NCBI RefSeq assembly: GCF_000412995.1
Contig: NZ_KE332512.1
Span: forward strand, 1,884,959 to 1,948,958
Length of the DNA: 64,000 nt
Origin: Treponema vincentii F0403
GTDB lineage: Bacteria > Spirochaetota > Spirochaetia > Treponematales > Treponemataceae
Direction of reading: 5' to 3'
Position 1 is the first letter of the stretch; each line of letters begins with the position of its first letter. The notes below the pieces were generated by a model that saw only the letters and a program-made list of their open reading frames with translations, was not told the DNA's origin and did no database searches. A program made the translations under genes and the position numbers. Of this stretch, positions 1 to 6,804 are shown piece after piece.

Positions 1-5
1 CTTAC

Positions 6-1508
6 CTAGAACTTATACCGCATAGTTGATAATGTCTGCCCTTCACGCAGCACATCGAACCATACTTCTTTTTTGACCTTTGATAACTCGCGATAAAACT
101 CGCGCATATTAGCTACCGGCACATCATTTACCGCAGTAATAATATCGCCCGATTTAAGCCCGATAATCACGGCCGGTGTTTTATTGGTAATGTTGGTTAC
201 CAGCACTCCGGTTTGTTTTTTATCCAGCTTTAATTTATCCCGTATTTCGGTATCCAGTTCGTAACCGATAAATCCCGGCCACAACTTTGACGAATCCGTA
301 ACGATCTTCTGATCGCGCTCTTCAATTTTCACGGAAAGCGTTTGTTCTTTTCCGTCGCGGATAACGACAAATTCTGCGGTAGTACCGCTGCGGAGATCGC
401 CGACATCGCGGACAAGCTGATCGACACTCTTAACTTCTTTGCCGTTCAGTTTGATAACGAAGTCTCCCGGACGGATACCGCCTTTGAAAGCAGGAGAGCC
501 GAGGAATACGTCGATAGCCAGAGCGCCGGCTTTGTCGCCGACACCGAGCGCCTTCATAACCGTTTCGTCAGCGCTCGTCAATTGTACGCCTACCCATCCG
601 TATTTCAGCTTTCCGTCGGAAATGAGCGAGTCGATTGCCGTTTTGACGTTGTTAATCGGGATGGAGAAACCGAGCCCTTGAGATCCTCCGCTTGATGATG
701 CAATCCACGTGTTAATACCGATAACCTGCCCATAGATATTGACGAGCGGGCCGCCGGAGTTTCCTTGATTGATGGCCGCATCGGTTTGGATAAAGTCGTT
801 GATGTTATCATTCGGACCGCCCGACCGTCCTACGGCGCTGACCATACCGCGGGTAACCGTCGATACGTATCCGAGCGGGGAACCCACAGCAAATACGATA
901 TCGCCGACTTCTACCGCATCGGAATTTCCCAATTCGGCAATGACAATATCCTTTTCGGTAGATTCAAACGAAACCAACGCAATGTCGCGCCGCTGGTCGC
1001 CGCCGACAAGTTTTCCTTCTGCGGTGTGTCCGTTATATAATTTGACAATAATCTTTTCCGCCGTGCCGGTAACATGCTGATTGGTCAGCACATAATAGGT
1101 ATTACCGCTCTTACGCACGATAACGCCCGATCCCATGCCTTCGGACTTATATTCCTGCTCTCCGTTGTCGTTCCCGTCGGATTTTTCTCCGTTATTCTGA
1201 TTAGGCATTCCAAAAAAGAACCATGGGAAACCTTCGCCCGAAAGCGGGTTGCGGACTTTCTTAATTTCGGTAACCGAAAGCGTTACTACCGACGGCAAAA
1301 TTGCGGCAGATACCTGTCTGTTAGCGCTTTGCAGTCCTTCCAATAGGGAAATTGTTTCTTTTGTAATTGAGTCCGAATGCTTTGTGTCGGCATAAACCGT
1401 TGCCGCCGAAGCGGGACTTGCAGAGCAAGATGATACAAAAATCATCACGGCCATACTCAACAGTACAGTAAATGCCAGTGCCGTTTTAAACTTTCGTTTT
1501 AAATACAT
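6..1508 (-). CDS. htrA: HtrA/DegP-family periplasmic serine protease
   Basis: Envelope quality-control protease of the Do/DegP type, degrading or refolding misfolded exported proteins. The 500-residue protein starts with a hydrophobic signal; VSSC ending at Cys28 fits a lipobox, so it may be a lipoprotein. The trypsin-like domain has His145 (TNQHV), Asp175 (RRDIAL) and Ser251 (GNSGGP). Two PDZ domains follow, at about residues 310-395 and 410-495, each beginning with a GV.../GFIGYEL-type segment. The length matches two-PDZ DegP proteins. The start is supported by a GGAGGT ribosome binding site a few bases upstream. The gene stands alone, divergent from metN. Family assignment is secure; lipidation is inferred. 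Confidence 0.95.
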   Translation of the reverse strand: MYLKRKFKTALAFTVLLSMAVMIFVSSCSASPASAATVYADTKHSDSITKETISLLEGLQSANRQVSAAILPSVVTLSVTEIKKVRNPLSGEGFPWFFFGMPNQNNGEKSDGNDNGEQEYKSEGMGSGVIVRKSGNTYYVLTNQHVTGTAEKIIVKLYNGHTAEGKLVGGDQRRDIALVSFESTEKDIVIAELGNSDAVEVGDIVFAVGSPLGYVSTVTRGMVSAVGRSGGPNDNINDFIQTDAAINQGNSGGPLVNIYGQVIGINTWIASSSGGSQGLGFSIPINNVKTAIDSLISDGKLKYGWVGVQLTSADETVMKALGVGDKAGALAIDVFLGSPAFKGGIRPGDFVIKLNGKEVKSVDQLVRDVGDLRSGTTAEFVVIRDGKEQTLSVKIEERDQKIVTDSSKLWPGFIGYELDTEIRDKLKLDKKQTGVLVTNITNKTPAVIIGLKSGDIITAVNDVPVANMREFYRELSKVKKEVWFDVLREGQTLSTMRYKF

Positions 1509-1528
1509 GAGTTTACCTCCAATATAAA

Positions 1529-1560
1529 GGGCTCCGAAAAGATGTACGGCTCGGAAGCCC
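1529..1560 (-). other. Hairpin in the htrA leader
   Basis: Read on the minus strand, GGGCTTCCGA pairs with TCGGAGCCC (one bulged base), followed by a T-rich stretch just before the htrA ribosome binding site. It could be an attenuator or simply a stable leader hairpin. No function is shown. Confidence 0.35.
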
Positions 1561-1583
1561 TCTTTATTCCGTGTATTTGGAAT

Positions 1584-1608
1584 CTCTAAAACCTGCAGCT
1601 TTTTAGAG
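1584..1608. repeat. Short palindrome of the CTCTAAAA/TTTTAGAG family
   Basis: CTCTAAAA and TTTTAGAG form an 8-base stem between the divergent htrA and metN. Similar arms recur near 12.9, 24.2 and 35.5 kb, and a variant near 42.95 kb. Confidence 0.5.
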
Positions 1609-1678
1609 GCTTTCCTTAAATTAACTGTTTCTTAAACATATAAAATACTATTATGATACATCGGTCGGCAATAATAAC

Positions 1679-1713
1679 TTGACAGAGATTTTATATTTTG
1701 TTTGTATGTACGG
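1679..1713 (+). promoter_or_regulatory. metN promoter with -10 six bases before the ATG
   Basis: TTGACA (1679-1684), a 17-base spacer, then TTGTAT (1702-1707). Only six bases separate the -10 from the metN ATG at 1714, and there is no Shine-Dalgarno. This predicts a leaderless transcript. The -10 itself is a weak match to TATAAT. Confidence 0.5.
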
Positions 1714-2715
1714 ATGATACGGTTAGTAAATGTGAACAAACGGTACGGGGAGCTTCAGGCGGTGGATAATATCAGCCTTGAAATTCCTTCAAATACGATT
1801 TTCGGAATTATCGGAAAAAGCGGCGCAGGAAAATCAACGCTTGTGCGGCTGATAAGTCTTTTGGAGCCGGCGGATTCGGGAGAGATTTACTACGGGGACT
1901 CCCGCGTAGATACATTAACCGGCAAGCTCTTACGGAATCAGCATAAGAAAATCGGGATGATCTTTCAGAATTTTAACTTATTTGCATCGCGGACAGCGGC
2001 GGGCAACATCGCCTATCCGCTTGAAATTGCAGGGATGCCGAAACGTGCCATTGCTGCAAAGGTGGAAGAAATGCTGCAGGTCGTAGGGCTTGAAGGCCGC
2101 GGCGATGCACGGGTGAGCACCTTATCCGGCGGACAAAAGCAGCGGGTAGCGATTGCCCGCGCCTTGGCGGTTTCTCCCGATATTCTCTTTTGCGACGAAG
2201 CGACCAGCGCGCTCGATCCGCAGACGACACGCTCAATTTTGGAACTGCTTAAACGGCTGCAAAAAGATATGAATTTAAGCGTTGTGATGATTACGCACCA
2301 GATGGAAGTTGTGCGCGACTGCTGCCAGCAAGTTGCCGTTATCGATAACGGCGCCGTCGCAGAAACAGGTTCCGTGCGCCAAATCTTTTCCGCGCCCAAG
2401 TCGGAAGTAACCAAAGATTTCTTAATGCATATCAACCCGTTAAATCCCGAAGACACGCAACTTATCCGATGGTCTAAAAGCGGCGGCGCCTATACTCTCC
2501 GCTTTTCCGGCGAATTGACGAGCGAGCCGGTCTTGAGCAAAATTTCCCGCGATTACGGTATTGAATTTAATATCTGCGCAGGCGGTATGCAGAAAGTCGG
2601 CGACACCGTTGTCGGAACCCTTTTTGTCGATATAAACGGTTCGCCGGAGAATATGCAAAAAGCCTTTGCCTATCTTAATCAAAATGGCATCAAAGTAGAG
2701 GAGACGCACAGATGA
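1714..2715 (+). CDS. metN: Methionine ABC transporter ATP-binding protein MetN
   Basis: ATPase subunit of the D/L-methionine importer, working at the inner face of the membrane with MetI. The 333-residue protein has a Walker A (GKSGAGKST), the LSGGQKQRVAIARAL signature, Walker B (ILFCDEATSALD) and a switch histidine (MITHQ). The C-terminal 80 residues resemble the NIL domain that binds methionine and inhibits transport in MetN. I chose ATG 1714 (MIRLVNVNKRY) over the upstream TTG because the family begins there and the predicted promoter overlaps the extension. Its last four bases overlap metI. No MetQ-type binding protein is adjacent, so that partner must be elsewhere. Confidence 0.92.
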   Translation: MIRLVNVNKRYGELQAVDNISLEIPSNTIFGIIGKSGAGKSTLVRLISLLEPADSGEIYYGDSRVDTLTGKLLRNQHKKIGMIFQNFNLFASRTAAGNIAYPLEIAGMPKRAIAAKVEEMLQVVGLEGRGDARVSTLSGGQKQRVAIARALAVSPDILFCDEATSALDPQTTRSILELLKRLQKDMNLSVVMITHQMEVVRDCCQQVAVIDNGAVAETGSVRQIFSAPKSEVTKDFLMHINPLNPEDTQLIRWSKSGGAYTLRFSGELTSEPVLSKISRDYGIEFNICAGGMQKVGDTVVGTLFVDINGSPENMQKAFAYLNQNGIKVEETHR

Positions 2716-3374
2716 GTTCATGGTCAACATTATTGCAGCTGGTAGGAACGGCGACGGCGCAAACGCTTATAATGGTATTCTTTTCTACGTTGTTTTCATT
2801 TATACTCGGGGCGCCGCTCGGCGTGTTGCTGTGTATCACGGCGGAAGAAAATTTGATGCCTAAGCCGGTACTGCACCAGCTTATCGATAGGGTTGTAAAT
2901 GTGCTGCGTTCATTCCCGTTTATCATATTGATGATTTTGCTTTTTCCGTTTTCGCGGATTATTATCGGTACCAGCATCGGAACCGCTGCAACGGTTGTTC
3001 CGCTATCCATCGCCGCCGCCCCTTTTGTTGCACGGGTTATCGAAAGCGCCTTGCTGGAGATCGACCGCGGCGTTATCCAAGCGGCTGTTGCGATGGGCTC
3101 TTCCACGGCGGAGATTATCTTTAAAGTGATGATACCGGAAGCTTTGCCGCCTCTTGTTGCAGGCATTACGCTTACTATTATCAATCTTATCGGGTATTCG
3201 GCAATGGCGGGTGCAATCGGCGGCGGCGGTCTCGGCGATTTGGCAATCCGGTACGGGTATCAGCGGTTCCGCAGCGATATTATGCTGGCAGCGGTAATCG
3301 TTATCTTAGTGATGGTAGAGCTTATCCAATTTTTCGGCACAAGGCTCAGCACAGCGCTCGCAAAACGCCGGTAG
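2712..3374 (+). CDS. metI: Methionine ABC transporter permease MetI
   Basis: Membrane subunit of the MetNI importer. The 220 residues form about five membrane segments, and the EAA-loop region (ESALLEIDRGVIQAAVAMGSS...VMIPEALPPLVAG) that contacts the ATPase is clear. Length is normal for MetI. It is translationally coupled to metN through an ATGA overlap. The gene is followed by a convergent hemW with only a short gap. Confidence 0.93.
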   Translation: MSSWSTLLQLVGTATAQTLIMVFFSTLFSFILGAPLGVLLCITAEENLMPKPVLHQLIDRVVNVLRSFPFIILMILLFPFSRIIIGTSIGTAATVVPLSIAAAPFVARVIESALLEIDRGVIQAAVAMGSSTAEIIFKVMIPEALPPLVAGITLTIINLIGYSAMAGAIGGGGLGDLAIRYGYQRFRSDIMLAAVIVILVMVELIQFFGTRLSTALAKRR

Positions 3375-3436
3375 GGGAAAGTGCGGGCATAGCAGACAGC
3401 GGCTTTAACTTTTCTGCAAGTTAGTGCGGCAATCTG

Positions 3437-4618
3437 TCATCGTGCTGCATTTGTATCCAGCTCCAACAGCGCATCCACTAAAAAGCGGTTGAGGAATAAA
3501 AGCCCCTCTTCCGTAAGATATGTCCGCTCAGGTTCGATGCGGCACTGTCCGCTTTTTTCCCAGCGGCTTAGGGTGTTGCCGATATAGGCGGTAATATCCG
3601 CACCGAACCGCCGGGAAAAGTCTCCGCGGTTAATCCCTTCCGAAAGCCGAAACCCCATCAGCAATACTTCTTCCAAAAAGGTCTTTCGACTGATGCGCTC
3701 GTATGTATATACCGATGTGCGGTCGGGTGCTGTCATCCAGCGTCCGATATCTTTTATTCCTTCAAACCGTTCCGCTGCGGTAAAGCCACCGCTCGTATCT
3801 TCGTGTACGAGGGTGCCGCATGCAGCAGGGCCGATGCCGGCATACGGTTCCATCTTCCAATAGATTTGGTTGTGAACGGATCGGTGTTTATCTCGGTACG
3901 AAAAATTCGACACTTCATATCGGACGTACCCGTTTGCGGCGAGGAGTGTGGTGTTTTGCTGTAAAAGCTCCGAAATAAAATCTTCGCGGGTTTCCGGAAG
4001 CGGTTCGCTGCTGCAAAGTCCGTAGAGGGAAAGGTGTTCGATGCGGTAGTCTATCAGCCGCCGGACATCGTCGGAAAGGCTTTGTGCGGTTTGTCCGGTT
4101 AACCCTGCAATTAAGTCGCAGGAAAGCTTGCCGTGCCATCGGCTTTTGATAGCCTCCAAGGCTTGTATTGTTTTTTCCTTTGAACCGCGCCGCCCGTTTG
4201 CAGCCAGTACGGTATTGTCAAAAGACTGTACGCCGATGGAAAGCCGGTTAATTCCGCCTTCGCTGCAGGCTGCAAGCCATTCTTCGTGAATGTCTTCGGG
4301 ATTCGCTTCTATTGTGAATTCTTCAACCGGCAGCATCTGTCCCTCGCGGATGCCGGCGGCAAGGGAGCGTATATCGCCGGGGTGCAGCAGCGAAGGAGTT
4401 CCGCCGCCGATATAGATTGTTCTCCATGCTTCAATAGCATAGCGTTCTTTAAAAAAACGGATATCCTGCAGCAGCCGTTCGATAAAGTGAGGATTAGGAT
4501 GATATGGGTGAAAGCCTGTCTGTTGCGCTATCGAATGCTGGGTTAACGAGTAAAAGTCGCAGTACCGGCATTTTTGTGTACAAAAAGGAATATGGATGTA
4601 AAGACCGGAAGGCTTCAC
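3437..4618 (-). CDS. hemW: HemW-like radical SAM protein
   Basis: Radical SAM protein related to oxygen-independent coproporphyrinogen oxidase. The iron-sulfur motif is C13xxxC17xxC20 (HIPFCTQKCRYCDFYS), the HemW-type spacing and context, and a GGGTPS motif lies near residue 72. At 393 residues it fits HemW, now regarded as a heme chaperone rather than the true HemN oxidase. The start is a GTG. It lies 15 bases downstream of the signal-peptidase-like gene on the same strand, so the two are probably co-transcribed. The substrate in this organism is not evident. Confidence 0.85.
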   Translation of the reverse strand: MKPSGLYIHIPFCTQKCRYCDFYSLTQHSIAQQTGFHPYHPNPHFIERLLQDIRFFKERYAIEAWRTIYIGGGTPSLLHPGDIRSLAAGIREGQMLPVEEFTIEANPEDIHEEWLAACSEGGINRLSIGVQSFDNTVLAANGRRGSKEKTIQALEAIKSRWHGKLSCDLIAGLTGQTAQSLSDDVRRLIDYRIEHLSLYGLCSSEPLPETREDFISELLQQNTTLLAANGYVRYEVSNFSYRDKHRSVHNQIYWKMEPYAGIGPAACGTLVHEDTSGGFTAAERFEGIKDIGRWMTAPDRTSVYTYERISRKTFLEEVLLMGFRLSEGINRGDFSRRFGADITAYIGNTLSRWEKSGQCRIEPERTYLTEEGLLFLNRFLVDALLELDTNAAR

Positions 4619-4633
4619 GATTACCGATTTAGT

Positions 4634-5347
4634 TTAAAAAATTGAAATATGGGAGAACGGCCAGTAGCGCATCAATATATGCCCCTTAATCTGTGTAGCC
4701 GCCTGTAACGGTCCCCAAAGACGGGAATCGCTTGAGGCTATCCGGTTATCGCACAATACGAAATATTCCCCCTCTTTGAGTGTGATTTCCGGGTATGAGC
4801 CCGAAAACGGCAGCGACGTATCCCAGTTTTCCGGAAGGTTTTCGATTTTAACGTTATAGTCGTTGTCGGCTACTTCAAACTCGGTTAAGAAATGCCCGCC
4901 GTTTTTTGTTTTAATATGCAGTACAAACCCTTCCATATATACCGTATCGCCGGGAATGCCGACAACCCGCCTGATAAATGGTTTTGCTTGCGACGGCTGA
5001 TGGGCGGCAAACGGATTAATGAGCTGAAAGGTAAAGAATGTAATGATTTTTTGCGCTGTTCTTTCAAAAAAATTTTGATGAGGCCTTGCAATCGGTTCGA
5101 CTGTTACGAGCGTTCCCCGCTCAATATCTTTTTGAGCCGAATAAAAAGGGGCGGTGATAATCATATCCCCGGAGGAAAAAGTCGGCTGCATCGTATCGGC
5201 TTGAATGCGGTAGGTGGTGATAATATATGAGCTGATAAGCTGATATATTATGAAAATTAAGAAAATAATAAAAAAAATACGGAGAGTTTTAAACCGCTTT
5301 TCCCGCCGTTCAGTATATGAAGTAAATTTGTACCGTTGAAAAAACAT
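4634..5347 (-). CDS. lepB: Signal peptidase I-like protein with altered catalytic dyad
   Basis: Type I signal peptidase fold: one N-terminal membrane helix (about residues 22-45), then the conserved boxes. The box holding the nucleophile reads QADTMQPTF instead of SxSMxPTL, so the expected serine is Thr52. The box holding the general-base lysine reads FIRRVVGIPGD instead of YIKRxxGLPGD, so the lysine position is Arg126. The late box CDNRIASSDSRLWG is intact. Codons ACG and AGG confirm both replacements. The fold is well supported; activity is in doubt, unless Thr acts as nucleophile with a different base. It heads a likely operon with hemW and is divergent from smpB. Confidence 0.85.
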   Translation of the reverse strand: MFFQRYKFTSYTERREKRFKTLRIFFIIFLIFIIYQLISSYIITTYRIQADTMQPTFSSGDMIITAPFYSAQKDIERGTLVTVEPIARPHQNFFERTAQKIITFFTFQLINPFAAHQPSQAKPFIRRVVGIPGDTVYMEGFVLHIKTKNGGHFLTEFEVADNDYNVKIENLPENWDTSLPFSGSYPEITLKEGEYFVLCDNRIASSDSRLWGPLQAATQIKGHILMRYWPFSHISIF

Positions 5348-5356
5348 AAAAAACCT

Positions 5357-5365
5357 ATTTTATCA
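5357..5365 (-). promoter_or_regulatory. Possible extended -10 for lepB-like gene
   Basis: On the minus strand TGATAAAAT forms an extended -10 nine bases before the ATG. No convincing -35 is seen. This would give a very short leader, like other promoters here. Confidence 0.3.
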
Positions 5366-5438
5366 TCAAAATCGGCATATTCCCGCATAAAGGATGCCGT
5401 CCCATCTTTTGGGAATACAGTATCATTTTGCCTCTACG

Positions 5439-5466
5439 TTGACAAGTATTTTCAGATGAATATAAT
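5439..5466 (+). promoter_or_regulatory. Consensus sigma-70 promoter abutting smpB start
   Basis: Perfect TTGACA (5439-5444), a 16-base spacer and perfect TATAAT (5461-5466). The ATG of smpB is at 5474, seven bases beyond the -10, so transcription should begin at or one base before the start codon. Confidence 0.75.
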
Positions 5467-5473
5467 AGGTTCA

Positions 5474-5938
5474 ATGGACGGAGAGCCGATAAAAATTATC
5501 GCAAAGAACAAAAAAGCGCATTTTGACTATTCTATTGAAGAAACAATAGAGTGCGGCATTGCGCTGCAAGGCACCGAAATTAAATCGGTTCGGGACGGGC
5601 GAATTTCATTTCCCGACTCGTTTGCCGAAATTATACGGAATGAGGTGTGGCTGAAGAATTTTCATATTTCGGAATATGTTTACTCTTCGATATTTAACCA
5701 TGATCCCGACCGTCCTAAAAAACTGCTGCTGCATAAAGATGAAATTAAACGGTTAACCCGAAAAACGGAGGAAAAGGGATACACGCTTATTCCTCTTGAA
5801 TTTTATTTAAAACGGGGACGCATTAAGGTCATGCTTGGCATCTGTAAAGGTAAAAAGCAGTTTGATAAGCGAGCCGATATAAAGGAGCGGGATATTAAGC
5901 GGGATATGCAACGGGAACTGCACCTAAAAAACAGGTGA
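5474..5938 (+). CDS. smpB: SsrA-binding protein SmpB
   Basis: Binds tmRNA and delivers it to stalled ribosomes (trans-translation). The 154-residue protein from ATG 5474 begins MDGEPIKIIAKNKKAHFDY, matching the family N-terminus, then IECGIALQGTEIKSVRDGRIS and the C-terminal basic tail (GKKQFDKRADIKERDIKRDMQREL). The open frame extends further upstream, but that extension is not conserved and contains the promoter. The predicted mRNA is leaderless. The next gene overlaps its stop codon region through its ribosome binding site. Length is normal. Confidence 0.95.
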   Translation: MDGEPIKIIAKNKKAHFDYSIEETIECGIALQGTEIKSVRDGRISFPDSFAEIIRNEVWLKNFHISEYVYSSIFNHDPDRPKKLLLHKDEIKRLTRKTEEKGYTLIPLEFYLKRGRIKVMLGICKGKKQFDKRADIKERDIKRDMQRELHLKNR

Positions 5939-5946
5939 TAACAAGC

Positions 5947-6798
5947 ATGAAACACGGAAGAAAAAAGGCGTCATATATAGCGCTTCTACTGCTTATCAGC
6001 CTACCGGCGATGCTTTCGGCAATACCGGGGGTTGCCGTTTATCAGTTACAAGCTCCGGCAATACCTGAGCAAACCGCCCAAACAGTCGATAATCTCGTCT
6101 TTTCGTTTATTAAAGAACTTAAAACATATACAATCTTTGACCTACGCAAGGAGCCCGTACCGGCGGATTTCCCCGCGGATACCGCTATCGATTATATTTT
6201 CTTCGGTGTATTGGAAGAAGTTCCTGAAGGGCTTAAACTTGAACTTATTTTAAAGGGAAGAAAGGATCAGTTTACCCGTATTATTTCAAAAGTATACGGT
6301 AGTATTAACAAAATCCTGCTCGATTCCCGGCTTTTGGTGTTTAACCTCTTTGATTTTTCGGTGCCGTTGGAACAAATTGCAAGCACTGCGCCTCAGAGCG
6401 AACCTGCCGCCGAATTCGGATATGTCGAAACCGTTGATTCGCTTGCCGGTTCATGGAAGGGTGAGCCGGGACTTGACCGTGTGATGATTTTGCGCGGCGG
6501 CCGCGGTATGGCGGTGTTTTCAAGCGGCGTATCCGTGTCACTTGAGTTAAAAATAGATAACGGATACTTGCTGGTAACGCAGAAAGGAAGTTTGCAGCCG
6601 CGTCAATTTCTTAATTTACCGGATGCAATTGCACAGCAGGCAGTTCAGCAAACCAATCCTCCTCAGTGGCGGTTTTTGGTATCGCCCGATAAAAAAATTC
6701 TTTCAGGCACAAAGGTCGATGCGCAGATCCAATACAATGAGACGGCTATTATCAGCGTTAAATACGGTACTGCAACGGTCGAATGGCTGCGCGATTAA
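5947..6798 (+). CDS. Exported protein of unknown function
   Basis: A 283-residue protein with a basic N-terminus and a strong hydrophobic signal (about residues 7-24, ending AMLSA), then a soluble periplasmic region. I do not recognise the family. The mature part contains an early segment (VDNLVFSFIKELKTYTIFDLRKEP) reminiscent of proteins that compute a regulator-like fold, then a lipocalin-like C-terminal part (SLAGSWKGEPGLDRVMILRGGRGMAVF) that suggests a small beta-barrel; this is weak. Start ATG 5947 is preferred over GTG 5935 because AGGTG is well spaced before it. It lies between smpB and the dinG-like gene, all on one strand. Confidence 0.75.
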   Translation: MKHGRKKASYIALLLLISLPAMLSAIPGVAVYQLQAPAIPEQTAQTVDNLVFSFIKELKTYTIFDLRKEPVPADFPADTAIDYIFFGVLEEVPEGLKLELILKGRKDQFTRIISKVYGSINKILLDSRLLVFNLFDFSVPLEQIASTAPQSEPAAEFGYVETVDSLAGSWKGEPGLDRVMILRGGRGMAVFSSGVSVSLELKIDNGYLLVTQKGSLQPRQFLNLPDAIAQQAVQQTNPPQWRFLVSPDKKILSGTKVDAQIQYNETAIISVKYGTATVEWLRD

Positions 6799-6804
6799 GT
6801 TCCC

